Position numbers and translations under genes: made by a program. This document shows positions 1-9,691 of a stretch of 64,000 nucleotides of DNA, piece by piece. The notes below the pieces were generated by a model, which worked only from the letters and a program-made list of their open reading frames with translations, was not told where the DNA came from and did not search any database. Every line of letters begins with the position of its first letter. Position 1 is the first letter of the stretch. The stretch is from Bacteroidota bacterium (GTDB taxonomy: Bacteria; Bacteroidota; Bacteroidia; Bacteroidales; JAAUTT01), in the NCBI GenBank assembly GCA_030706405.1, contig JAUZOO010000001.1, positions 515,762 to 579,761 on the forward strand, given 5' to 3'.

Positions 1-3000
1 TTACAACCACTGCAACCTCCTGTTCAAATTCTACCGATGGAAAAATAAATGTCACTACTGTAAGCGGGGGATGGCCGGGTTATACATATAATGTTGACGG
101 AGGAACTTTTCAGTCATCTTCGTCTTTTAGCGGTTTAACAGCAGGGTCACATTCTGTAATAGTAAAGGATAGTCAAGGCTGTACGGTTACTGTTCCTGCA
201 ACTATTTCGGCCCCGGCACCTGTAGTACCGTCAGTTAAAATAACTTCTGTAAAATGTAATGGAAATTCAGATGGTAAGATAGATGTTACCGGTGTTTCCG
301 GAGGGACTTCGCCTTATCAATACAAATTGGATAAACCCGGAGTTCCCGGTACTTATGGCTCAGTAACCAGTTTCCCGGGATTAAAGGCTGGGAATTATGT
401 ACTTACAGTAAAAAGTGCTAATGGCTGTTTTTCTGATCCAATGACAATTACAGTAGCTGAGCCTGCAGTTTTGGATTTTACGGTTTCAGTAGTTAAAAAT
501 ATTACTTGTTTTGGATCGAGTGATGGTATTATAAAAGTTGTTCCCCAAGGAGGTACTCCATCTTATAGCTATTTGTGGACAGGCGGGATAACCGTAGATA
601 ACGTTACTGGTGTTGCTTATGGTGATTACTATAATTGTACAGTTACTGATGCCAACGGGTGTAGTTATAATGCTTCGGTAATTTATGATGAGAGTTTGCC
701 TGGAGCTGTAATTCCTTCGCAAATTGTTATTAACCCAGATCCGGCAGCCCATACCGATGCCTGTCAGGGGCAGAATAATGGTACAATATCTGTTGTAGCA
801 TCAGGTGGTACTGCTCCGCTTACCTATTCATTGGGAGCCGGAGGTACCGGAACTTATCAGGCTTCTGGTTCGTTTACAAACCAAGCTCCCGGTACTTATC
901 CGGTTTGGGTAAAGGATTCCCATTCGTGTAAGGTTCAGGGTAAGGATGTTACCATTGCCCAGTTGAGTCTTCCTGTACCTACTATTTCAGGACCTTTAGC
1001 GGCTTGTGTAGCTTCGACCAATAATAAATATGTAACCGAAAGTGGAAATTCAGGTTATCAATGGACTGTAGTGGGTGGTACCATAACTTCAGGAGCTGGA
1101 ACGAACACGATTAATGTTACCTGGAATACGGTAGGAACGCAATCCGTTTCGGTTAATTATACAAATAGTCAGGGGTGTTCTGCTGTTTCTCCGGTTAAAG
1201 TAAATGTTACTGTTAATGCAGCAACCAGTGTTACTACCCAACCGGTTTCGCAAACTTTATGTGCCGGAGCTCCGGCGAATTTTAGTGTAGTTGCGGCTGG
1301 CACGGGTCCTTTTACGTACCAATGGAAAAAGAATGGTACGGATATAGCTGGTGCAACATCTTCTAATTATTCAATACCTTCGGTTAGTAGCGGAGATGTC
1401 GGTAGCTATACCGTGGCTGTAACCGGTACTTGCGGTACTGTAACCAGTAGTGCTGCAACTTTAACAGTAAATGCGGCTACCAGTATTTCCACGCAACCGG
1501 TATCCCAAAGTATATGCCTTAATGGTTCGGTTACGTTTAGTGTAGTTGCAGCCGGCACGGGTCCTTTTACCTATCAATGGAAAAAGAATGGCACGGATAT
1601 TCCGGGTGCTACTTCATCTTCATATACCAAGTCTTCATTAACTGCCGGAGATGCCGGTAGTTATACGGTGGTTGTAACGGGCTCTTGCGGAAATATAACC
1701 AGCAACGTTGCAACACTTACAATCAATGCTGTAACCGGAATTACTACACAGCCCGTAACACAAACGGTTTGTTCCGGTACTTCGGTAAGTTTTACGGTTG
1801 TTGCTAGCGGTACTGCACCATTTACATATCAATGGAAGAAAAATGGCACGGATATTCCAACGGCCACATCATCCACTTATACAATTTCGGCGGTGGCCAG
1901 TAGTGATGCCGGAAGTTATACCGTAGTTGTGACCGGTGCTTGTGGAAATATAACCAGTAATGCCGCAACCCTTACCGTGAATGCTGCAACCAGTATCACC
2001 ACGCAGCCTTTATCACAATCTGTTTGTACGGGAGTGTCGGCTACCTTCAGTGTAGTAGCCGCCGGTACTGCACCATTTACATATCAATGGAAGAAAAATG
2101 GTACGGATATCCCGACAGCCACATCATCCACTTATACAATTCCGGCGGTGATCAGTAGTGATGCCGGAAGTTATACCGTAGTTGTGACCGGTGCTTGTGG
2201 AAATGTAACCAGTTCTTCTGCTACATTGATGGTTAATACACCTCCTTCAATTACCTCTCAACCTGTTAGCCAAACAGCTTGCCCTGGAGGAAGTGCGACA
2301 TTTAATGTTGCAGCTACCGGAACCGGGTTGACGTATAAATGGCAAAAAGGAGGAGTAGATATTCCGGGAGCTACAAATAGTACCTATACGATTAGTCCTG
2401 TAGCAGCTTCCGATGCCGGCAGTTATACTGTTGTTGTTAGTGGAACGTGCGCACCGTCAGTGACGAGTAATGCCGTTACCTTGACCGTTAATGCTGCCAC
2501 CAGTATTACAACCCAACCGGTATCTCAGACTTTATGTTCCGGAGCCTCTGCCACGTTTAGTGTGGTGGCTGGCGGCACCGCTCCTTTTACCTATCAATGG
2601 AAAAAGAATGGTACGGATATTTCCGGAGCCACTTCCTCTTCTTATACTATCCCAACGGTGAGCAGTAGTGATGCCGGCAGTTACACTGTTGCAGTAACTG
2701 GTACTTGTGGAAATGCAACGAGCAGTGTCGCTACCTTAACAGTAAATGCTGCAACCAGTATTTCTACACAGCCATTATCACAAGCGATATGTCTTGGTTC
2801 TCCGGTGAGTTTCAGCGTTACTGCTGGTGGTACAGGACCATTTACTTATCAATGGCAAAAAGGCGGAAGTAATATAATCGGAGCCACATCGTCAACTTAT
2901 ACTATTCCGGCAGTAAATAATGCAGATGCCGGTAGTTATTCGGTGGTTGTCACCGGAGCTTGCGGTAATGCCACCAGTAGTGCGGCAATACTTACGGTTA

Positions 3001-6000
3001 ATGCTATTACCGGGATTACTGCACAACCTTTAAGTCAAACGGTTTGTTTTGGTAGTCCTGTAACTTTTAGCGTAACAGCTTACGGTACAGCACCATTTAC
3101 GTACCAATGGAAGAAGGGCGGCAGTGATATACCCGGGGCCGCGTCGTCAACCTATACTATTCCGGCAGTGAGTGGCAGTGATGCAGGAAACTATACGGTT
3201 GTAATAACTGGTGTTTGTGGAAATGTAACCAGTAATATTGCTACTCTGACTGTGAATCCGGCTACCAGTATTACTACGCAACCTGCATCGCAAACCTTGT
3301 GTTCAGGGGGCTCGGCAACTTTTAGTGTGGTAGCTGGCGGCACCGCTCCTTTTACCTATCAATGGAAAAAGGATGGTACAGATATTTCCGGGGCTACTTC
3401 ATCTTCATATACAATACCGTCAGTAAGTAGTAGTGATGCCGGTGATTATACTGTTAGTGTTTCTGGCCTGTGCGGATCGGTTAACAGTACTTCCGCTAAA
3501 TTAGTTGTAAACCAACCGGTAAGTATTACAACTCAGCCTTTACCACAGACGGTATGTCAGGGAGCCTCTGCCAATTTTAGCGTTGTAGCTGGTGGCACCG
3601 GACCTTATACTTATCAGTGGAGAAAGAATGGCGTAGCTATCTCAGGTGCGACCAGTGCTTCATATAATATTGGTACAACTGCCTTAACAGATAATGGAAA
3701 TTATGATGTTGTAGTTTCCGGGATTTGTGGAACGCCTGTAACGAGTACAGCTGTTGCATTGAAAGTTAATGCTTTGCCTGTACCTTCGATAACCGGACCT
3801 ACCGAGGTCTGTAACGGGGCTTCCGGAAATATATATCAAACTGATGCAGGTATGTCAAATTATGTTTGGACAATTTCATCGGGTGGAACTAAAAATTCAG
3901 GCGGTGGGAATGTTGACGATAATATTGGCGTGACTTGGTCAGGATCATCTTCTCAAACCGTAACCGTAACATATACTGATGTAAATGGGTGTATACCTTT
4001 GCAACCAACGCAATTATCGGTAAATATTACCCAACCACCGTTGGTGAATGCAGGGCCCAATGATACGGTTTGTTACGAATCCCCATATACGGTTCCTAAT
4101 GCTTCTGTTCAGAATTATTCAACTTTCCGTTGGGTTTCATTAGGAGATGGTAAGTTTGAAAATGGCAGCACGACCATTTCCGATGTACTTAAACCAACCT
4201 ATACCAGTGGAGATAATGATAAACTGAAAGGATTTGTAGATTTGGTTCTTGAGGCTACCGGTAATGGCGCGTGTGGATTATATCGTGATACTCTTCGGTT
4301 GATTATACCTGCTAAGCTTCAAGCTGCTATTGGTGCTCCTAAACCGTTTGATATTACCGCTTCAACCAGAATACAAGTCAGTCTGAAGACCTATAAACAC
4401 CGGAATATTCAGGACTTGGGATATTATTTAATTGCTCCTGACGGAACCACTATGGTTACCTTGAAGGCTGCCCCCTTGAAACAAAATATCAATTATAACC
4501 GTGGTTATGATGCCAATCTTACATTTGATAGTCAACACTCTCCGGCAACAGATACTCTTATAATTGGAGGTGTAGCAAAACCTCTGGGACAATATTCATT
4601 ACAGGGGACTTATGCTGCCACAGGTGATTGGAGTGTACTGTATAATAAGTTTAATCCATCCGATGGAGGCTGGACTGTTGCTGTACGGGATAATGATAAT
4701 TTGCTGGGATATTCCCAAGGTAGCATAGTTGATGCCAATATTACTTTTACAAGCTCTGATGGAAAAGTGGTGTCATTTATTTCCGGCGCCGTGGATATTC
4801 CGATAAAGAATCCTACAACAACGCCTTATGTTGTAACGTCATACATTGTTCCACTTGGGTTGCGTACAAAATGTGCCAATTCGTGCGATGCTACGGCAGT
4901 GGTTAATGTTATAGGAGGTATTGCGCCTTATACATATAAATGGAGCGATGTTAAATTGCTGGCTAAAGATAGCGTACAGCTTTGCAAGGGAACCTATTCG
5001 GTTCAGGTTACCGATGCCGTGGGTTGTGTTACAACAGCTTCGGTTAATGTAACCGCACCCGAACCAATTGTGGTGGATAGCATTAAGTATAGCAACGGAA
5101 ACCCGCTCAAATGTCATGGCGATACTACCAGTATTCGGTTTTATGCTAAAGGCGGTACCGGTGCATTAAAGGTATCTTTAGGATCTGTTATTAAAAATGT
5201 TGGGGAGTATTTCCCTCAGTTAAAAGCTGGAGTTGATACTTTCCATATTTTTGATGTTAACGGTTGTACACAGGATGCTATAATTACTATTAGCGAACCG
5301 GAGGCTATTGCCATTACAAGTTATTCCAAAAAAGATATTTCCTGTTATCATGCAACTAATGGAGAAATTCATGTAACTGCCAAAGGCGGAAACCTTATCA
5401 AGTATCAGCTATTCAATAATAGTTCAAAGACCGTAACTGTTGAAAATAAACTTAGTCCGGATTTTCTTGGATTAACTAAAGGTTTTTACAGGGTTATAGC
5501 CAGTGATTCGATTTATGGATGTAAGGCGGATACTTCGGTTGTAATTGAGATTAAAGAGCCTGATACGCTTGTTGTTAAAACAATCAGTACAAATATTTCA
5601 TGTTTTAATTCTATTGATGGAAAGATTTCATTGGTTGTTACCGGAGGAACTTCGCCCTACTATTATAACTATAATGGAATCTGGAATAAAGGAACTTTAA
5701 TTACTAATCTGGATGCCGGTATTTATACTATTCAGGTAAGGGATTCGTTGGGCTGTGTAGCTGTACCTGCTAAGGATACAATTACGAAACCGGAACAGAT
5801 TATTTTAGATCGAAGTAAGTGGTCTAAAGTTGATGCTTTAGATTGTCGAACAAATCCTGGAAAAATTATTGCTGCAGGATCTTATTTAAGTCCTTCATTG
5901 GTAAGTGGTTCATTGCTATACTCAACTGATTTAAAAAATTGGCAGGCTTCGGATACCTTGATCGTATATGGAGGGTTGCGTACGGTTTATGTACGTGATG

Positions 6001-7895
6001 GGCTTGGTAGTATTGGTTGTTATGCAAAAGATACGATTACTGTTGGAGGTCCGCATATTACCATTATTGACCGAAAAGTCACCAACCCGCTTTGCTATGG
6101 AGGATCGGATGGTTCAATTATTCTGAAAGCTGTTGGAAATGGTCCGATAACCTATACCATGAATGGATCGGCTGCTAAGGATACGATGCTTAATCTTCCT
6201 GCAGGGGTGTATAATTATACGCTTAAAGATACGATGTCTTGTATTGCTCTGTTTGATACTACATTGGTAAATCCGGTACCAATTACTTTTGAGATAAGTG
6301 ATAAGGTATATAATTCTGCAACTCGTACAGGTTCATTATCGGTTGTGGTTCATAATACTAATGGAACTTATCAGGTTGCTCTGGCCAAAATTAATGAGTC
6401 GGGTTCGCAGATCTTTACGGAGGACACCAATACTCCTAAGTACGTTTACTCTAACCTGCCTTTTGGTGTGTATAAACTATTGGCCAGCGATAACACCTGT
6501 CACCGGGATACAATGTTCTTTTTTGGAGAAATCGATACCTTAAAAGTTACGAGTGTAACGTTGAAGGATGCAAGCTGTTATGGAACATCCGGTAAGTTTA
6601 TCTATAATGCTCCAACGGCTACACCTCCCGTTACGGTTTGGGCTTATAATAAGGATAATTTTAGTTCATTTTATAAAGCTAATTTAAAGATACAAGATAC
6701 AGTGTCCCTACCCGTTGGCAGGTATCATATCGTTGTTTTTGACAATATTGGCAGAAACTGGATAAGCGATACTATTGTTATCAAGGAACCTTCTCCCGTT
6801 TATTTCCGGGGAATTACGGTTGATCCTAAATGTTTGAATGCGGTTCAGGATGATGATGCGATAGGTTATATTTATCAGAATCCTATAGGGTTGGATAAAG
6901 CCCAGTCTATCAATTATGAGTGGAATAAAAAGTCTTCTTATATCCAATTTAATAAAGAAACGGGTAAACGCGATACTGTTAAGATTGATATTCCGTTGAC
7001 TTTGGTTCGTGATACTGTAAAGAATTCGGTAGGGTTGTATACTCTTAAGATTACTAATGGGGTTTGCGAATATGATACTATTTATAAGCTTAAGCCTAGA
7101 ATAAATTTAAGTGTGACTACATTGGATTCCATCATTGGATGTATAGGTGATTCAGTTCATTTGAGATGTACAGCCTCTTCAAATTCGGGAGATAATACAT
7201 TTATTTATTCCTGGACACCGACGAATTATCTCACTAAGGATAGTACGGCTAGTCCATCTGTAAAAATTACTTATGAGAGTGTTGGCCCTTATTCTGTTAA
7301 AGTGACAAATGCCGGATGTTATGAGTTTGGATACCAAGTACTCGCAGCCCATAAAGTTTATGATTTGCAGATTGGTTATTATAACCTTCCGAGCACTATT
7401 CAGGAATATCCGGATACGGTTAAGACCCGACAGGGAACTGAATTGATCTTTGATACTTATCCTCCGGTGCCTTTTGTTCATTATAGTTGGATACCTAGTG
7501 GAGATACAGTTTCAGCAATTACCTATAGACCTGAACATTCTGATCATTTGATATTGACTGTAGTTACTTCAGACGGTTGTGTCGAAACCGATTCGGTTTA
7601 TATTAAATTTCCAGATAAAGTTATTCCTCCAACGGGTTTTACCCCTAATGGAGACGGTATTAACGATGTGTGGGAGATTGATCATATTGAGGATTATCCG
7701 AATGTTTTGGTAGAAGTCTATAATCGTTGGGGATCCCTCGTATTTAAATCAAAAGGGTACGACAACGTTACTCCCGGAAAAGTATTTGATGGGACTCGAA
7801 ATGGACGCCCTCTGCCTATAGGTACTTACTACTTTATTATCAAATTGAATGATGGGTATGAGTCTCAAAATGGTACTGTTACTATTATGCGATAA
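1..7895 (+). CDS. Giant SprB-like secreted adhesin, T9SS type B cargo (5' end outside window)
   Basis: The reading frame is open from base 3 of the window, so the protein continues upstream; 2630 residues are visible. Order: about four SprB-type repeats (pattern C-x-G-x-x-D/N-G-x-I followed by G-G-T-x-P-Y-x-Y, at roughly 15, 260, 505 and 760), ten Ig-like repeats (1230-3779), a spacer, a module resembling the proprotein-convertase P-domain (about 4308-4790), at least five further SprB-like repeats (about 4860-6250), and a C-terminal gliding-motility-type (CHU_C, type B) sorting domain beginning near 7621 with FTPNGDGINDVWEI and ending at the stop. Such proteins cross the outer membrane through the T9SS and act as surface adhesins; SprB of Flavobacterium is the model. 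The next gene encodes a PorP/SprF protein, the usual partner of type B cargo. Gliding versus simple adhesion cannot be decided here. Start and signal peptide are not visible. Confidence 0.93.
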   Translation, partial: TTTATSCSNSTDGKINVTTVSGGWPGYTYNVDGGTFQSSSSFSGLTAGSHSVIVKDSQGCTVTVPATISAPAPVVPSVKITSVKCNGNSDGKIDVTGVSGGTSPYQYKLDKPGVPGTYGSVTSFPGLKAGNYVLTVKSANGCFSDPMTITVAEPAVLDFTVSVVKNITCFGSSDGIIKVVPQGGTPSYSYLWTGGITVDNVTGVAYGDYYNCTVTDANGCSYNASVIYDESLPGAVIPSQIVINPDPAAHTDACQGQNNGTISVVASGGTAPLTYSLGAGGTGTYQASGSFTNQAPGTYPVWVKDSHSCKVQGKDVTIAQLSLPVPTISGPLAACVASTNNKYVTESGNSGYQWTVVGGTITSGAGTNTINVTWNTVGTQSVSVNYTNSQGCSAVSPVKVNVTVNAATSVTTQPVSQTLCAGAPANFSVVAAGTGPFTYQWKKNGTDIAGATSSNYSIPSVSSGDVGSYTVAVTGTCGTVTSSAATLTVNAATSISTQPVSQSICLNGSVTFSVVAAGTGPFTYQWKKNGTDIPGATSSSYTKSSLTAGDAGSYTVVVTGSCGNITSNVATLTINAVTGITTQPVTQTVCSGTSVSFTVVASGTAPFTYQWKKNGTDIPTATSSTYTISAVASSDAGSYTVVVTGACGNITSNAATLTVNAATSITTQPLSQSVCTGVSATFSVVAAGTAPFTYQWKKNGTDIPTATSSTYTIPAVISSDAGSYTVVVTGACGNVTSSSATLMVNTPPSITSQPVSQTACPGGSATFNVAATGTGLTYKWQKGGVDIPGATNSTYTISPVAASDAGSYTVVVSGTCAPSVTSNAVTLTVNAATSITTQPVSQTLCSGASATFSVVAGGTAPFTYQWKKNGTDISGATSSSYTIPTVSSSDAGSYTVAVTGTCGNATSSVATLTVNAATSISTQPLSQAICLGSPVSFSVTAGGTGPFTYQWQKGGSNIIGATSSTYTIPAVNNADAGSYSVVVTGACGNATSSAAILTVNAITGITAQPLSQTVCFGSPVTFSVTAYGTAPFTYQWKKGGSDIPGAASSTYTIPAVSGSDAGNYTVVITGVCGNVTSNIATLTVNPATSITTQPASQTLCSGGSATFSVVAGGTAPFTYQWKKDGTDISGATSSSYTIPSVSSSDAGDYTVSVSGLCGSVNSTSAKLVVNQPVSITTQPLPQTVCQGASANFSVVAGGTGPYTYQWRKNGVAISGATSASYNIGTTALTDNGNYDVVVSGICGTPVTSTAVALKVNALPVPSITGPTEVCNGASGNIYQTDAGMSNYVWTISSGGTKNSGGGNVDDNIGVTWSGSSSQTVTVTYTDVNGCIPLQPTQLSVNITQPPLVNAGPNDTVCYESPYTVPNASVQNYSTFRWVSLGDGKFENGSTTISDVLKPTYTSGDNDKLKGFVDLVLEATGNGACGLYRDTLRLIIPAKLQAAIGAPKPFDITASTRIQVSLKTYKHRNIQDLGYYLIAPDGTTMVTLKAAPLKQNINYNRGYDANLTFDSQHSPATDTLIIGGVAKPLGQYSLQGTYAATGDWSVLYNKFNPSDGGWTVAVRDNDNLLGYSQGSIVDANITFTSSDGKVVSFISGAVDIPIKNPTTTPYVVTSYIVPLGLRTKCANSCDATAVVNVIGGIAPYTYKWSDVKLLAKDSVQLCKGTYSVQVTDAVGCVTTASVNVTAPEPIVVDSIKYSNGNPLKCHGDTTSIRFYAKGGTGALKVSLGSVIKNVGEYFPQLKAGVDTFHIFDVNGCTQDAIITISEPEAIAITSYSKKDISCYHATNGEIHVTAKGGNLIKYQLFNNSSKTVTVENKLSPDFLGLTKGFYRVIASDSIYGCKADTSVVIEIKEPDTLVVKTISTNISCFNSIDGKISLVVTGGTSPYYYNYNGIWNKGTLITNLDAGIYTIQVRDSLGCVAVPAKDTITKPEQIILDRSKWSKVDALDCRTNPGKIIAAGSYLSPSLVSGSLLYSTDLKNWQASDTLIVYGGLRTVYVRDGLGSIGCYAKDTITVGGPHITIIDRKVTNPLCYGGSDGSIILKAVGNGPITYTMNGSAAKDTMLNLPAGVYNYTLKDTMSCIALFDTTLVNPVPITFEISDKVYNSATRTGSLSVVVHNTNGTYQVALAKINESGSQIFTEDTNTPKYVYSNLPFGVYKLLASDNTCHRDTMFFFGEIDTLKVTSVTLKDASCYGTSGKFIYNAPTATPPVTVWAYNKDNFSSFYKANLKIQDTVSLPVGRYHIVVFDNIGRNWISDTIVIKEPSPVYFRGITVDPKCLNAVQDDDAIGYIYQNPIGLDKAQSINYEWNKKSSYIQFNKETGKRDTVKIDIPLTLVRDTVKNSVGLYTLKITNGVCEYDTIYKLKPRINLSVTTLDSIIGCIGDSVHLRCTASSNSGDNTFIYSWTPTNYLTKDSTASPSVKITYESVGPYSVKVTNAGCYEFGYQVLAAHKVYDLQIGYYNLPSTIQEYPDTVKTRQGTELIFDTYPPVPFVHYSWIPSGDTVSAITYRPEHSDHLILTVVTSDGCVETDSVYIKFPDKVIPPTGFTPNGDGINDVWEIDHIEDYPNVLVEVYNRWGSLVFKSKGYDNVTPGKVFDGTRNGRPLPIGTYYFIIKLNDGYESQNGTVTIMR
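1230..3779 (+). repeat. Ten tandem 255-bp repeats encoding Ig-like domains
   Basis: Ten consecutive units of almost exactly 85 codons lie within the adhesin gene. Each has the order I-T-T-Q-P-x-S-Q, a Cys, FxV, G-T-x-P-F-T-Y-Q-W-K-K, then S-S-Y-T-I-P, D-A-G-S-Y-T-V and a second Cys-G, matching Ig-like folds with one possible disulfide. Unit boundaries fall at 1230, 1485 and every 255 bases or so after that. Units 3 and 4 are nearly identical at DNA level across the second half, which points to recent duplication or gene conversion; the last two units are more diverged. Copy number may vary between strains and may be misassembled from short reads. Confidence 0.93.
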
Positions 7896-7943
7896 CAACG
7901 AAAAATTAAGTGCATGGATTTTCTTTTAAATAAAGGAAAAGGG

Positions 7944-8885
7944 ATGAAGAAGATATTAACTTTTAGCATTCTACTATTGGCATTTTTGAAGCCTCTGTTT
8001 GCACAACAGGAGCCTCAATACACCTTGTATATGCTTAATCCGTTCCTTATTAATCCGGCTATTGCCGGGACTTACGATTATTATCAGATTCGTACCAATC
8101 ACCGGTTTCAGTGGACCGGATTAAAAGATGCTCCTGTCACTAATTCAATCAGTGCTTTTGGACCTCACAGTAAGAAGCCTTTAGGTTTTGGCGGCTCAAT
8201 TTATAACGATATTACCGGACCAACAAGTCAAACAGGGATTAACGGTGTATGTGCGTATAATTATCAGGTTTCAACTGAAATTAAAGTTTCCGGTGGGCTT
8301 CAGTTAGGGCTTATGCAATATAAAGTGGACGGGACTAAAATAACGACTCATGACGAAGTCACTGATCCGGTTTTGGGCAAGGAGGTTTATACTTCTCTTC
8401 TTCCGGATGCATCTTTTGGGGTGTATGCTTATGCCACTTCGTTTTATGGAGGTATTTCGGTTCAGCATTTGTTTTATAATAAGTTTCATCTTAGCAATAC
8501 AGATACTGCCGGAAACCGTTTGCGGCTTCATTACAATTTAATAGGAGGTTATCGTTATGATATTACCGGACGTGGAGAATGGATTCTTGAACCGTGCCTG
8601 ATCCTTAAAAAAGTTGTTTCTACGCCCTATCAGTTTGAGTTAAATGCCAAGCTTATTTATAATGATATGATTTGGGGCGGATTTTCGTATCGTACCCAGG
8701 ATGCATTTTCGATTGTTCTGGGTTATACCTATCAAAAAAGAATATTTGTAGGTTATTCTTACGATTTAAGTATGAATGATTTACGTAAATATTCGATAGG
8801 TTCTCACGAAGTTGTAATCGGCTATAATTTTGATGCTTTAAAGAAAGCGAAGAAAAAATCAGGAAAAAATTCAAAGAAGAGGTAA
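7944..8885 (+). CDS. PorP/SprF family outer-membrane protein (adhesin partner)
   Basis: A 313-residue protein with a clear signal peptide (MKKILTFSILLLAFLKPLFA, then QQ) followed by the family hallmark QYTLYMLNPFLINPAIAG and an amphipathic, aromatic-rich beta-barrel-like body ending in HEVVIGYNF. An in-frame ATG 30 bases upstream at 7914 would put ten extra residues before the signal peptide, so 7944 is preferred; a purine-rich stretch lies just before it. SprF/PorP proteins are needed for secretion or surface attachment of type B cargo such as SprB. It follows the giant adhesin by 48 bases on the same strand, the sprB-sprF order known in Flavobacterium. A second paralogue sits at 35809-36750 in the T9SS core operon. 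Confidence 0.9.
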   Translation: MKKILTFSILLLAFLKPLFAQQEPQYTLYMLNPFLINPAIAGTYDYYQIRTNHRFQWTGLKDAPVTNSISAFGPHSKKPLGFGGSIYNDITGPTSQTGINGVCAYNYQVSTEIKVSGGLQLGLMQYKVDGTKITTHDEVTDPVLGKEVYTSLLPDASFGVYAYATSFYGGISVQHLFYNKFHLSNTDTAGNRLRLHYNLIGGYRYDITGRGEWILEPCLILKKVVSTPYQFELNAKLIYNDMIWGGFSYRTQDAFSIVLGYTYQKRIFVGYSYDLSMNDLRKYSIGSHEVVIGYNFDALKKAKKKSGKNSKKR

Positions 8886-8894
8886 TTTTGCGGG

Positions 8895-9638
8895 ATGAAA
8901 AAATTAGTGTTTGTACTGTTCTTATTAACATCCCTGCTCTCCTGTAAAGATAAGAAAGCCGGAAATATTATACCCCGCGACGTATTTGTGGATATGTTGG
9001 TGGACATTCACCTGGCCGATGCCGACTATTCGATGAATAGTTCGAAGTTTAAATTTCATACCGATTCGGCTAATTTTTATAATGATATATTTGTAAAATA
9101 TGGTTACGATCGTGCCAGTTTTGATACTACAGCCCGTTATTATTCCCGTCATTTAAAAGAATTCGACGATTTGTACGATGATGTTGTCACTGATCTGAAT
9201 AAAATGGATCAGGAAGTGATGCAAATGCGTCCGTATGAAACGGTTCCTTCATCCAATTTATATAAGGGCCGTAAGCAGTGGAGTTTGCCTAAAGACGGTC
9301 CAACCCGGATGATACCTTTTTCGGTTAGAATTAAGGATACTGCAACCTATTACGTGTCAGTTCAACTAAAGTTATTGCCTAAGGATGAAACCAAGAATCC
9401 ACGATTGATGGTTTTCTTTTGGTATAATGATGGCTCAAAGGAAGGCTATCGGGATAAATTTCCAGAGGTAGCTTATAAAAAAACTTCCTGGTCAGTGGTT
9501 TATACTACTTCGTTGAAGCTCAAAAATAAGAAAGTAACCCATATTAAGGGTTTTGTTCTGGATGACGATAATGGGGATAATAAGCATCCGAAGTATGTAG
9601 AAATCAAAAATATAGTTGTTTCATCCTCACGAAATTAA
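8895..9638 (+). CDS. DUF4296 domain lipoprotein
   Basis: 247 residues. The N-terminus is a lipoprotein signal (VLFLLTSLLSC, Cys17), so the product is probably anchored in an envelope membrane. The segment IIPRDVFVDMLVDIHLADA and the following helix matching KYGYDRASFDTTARYY are typical of DUF4296, a Bacteroidota family of unknown function. The second half is beta-rich without a recognised domain. It begins 9 bases after the PorP/SprF gene and is likely cotranscribed with the adhesin cassette, though the same family is often seen beside unrelated housekeeping genes. No catalytic motif is evident. Confidence 0.8.
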   Translation: MKKLVFVLFLLTSLLSCKDKKAGNIIPRDVFVDMLVDIHLADADYSMNSSKFKFHTDSANFYNDIFVKYGYDRASFDTTARYYSRHLKEFDDLYDDVVTDLNKMDQEVMQMRPYETVPSSNLYKGRKQWSLPKDGPTRMIPFSVRIKDTATYYVSVQLKLLPKDETKNPRLMVFFWYNDGSKEGYRDKFPEVAYKKTSWSVVYTTSLKLKNKKVTHIKGFVLDDDNGDNKHPKYVEIKNIVVSSSRN

Positions 9639-9691
9639 GTTAGCACCTTCCTGCGTAAGCTTTCTTGATTTTTTGAATTATCTTCTTTTCG

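Noticed and set aside
1230-3779. Could the regular repeats be a CRISPR array?
   Set aside because: Units are 255 bp, fully coding, with no short identical repeat alternating with unique spacers.
4839-5117. Antisense ORFs over the adhesin and other genes
   Set aside because: They are mirror frames of strongly coding DNA with no signal, domain or start context of their own.
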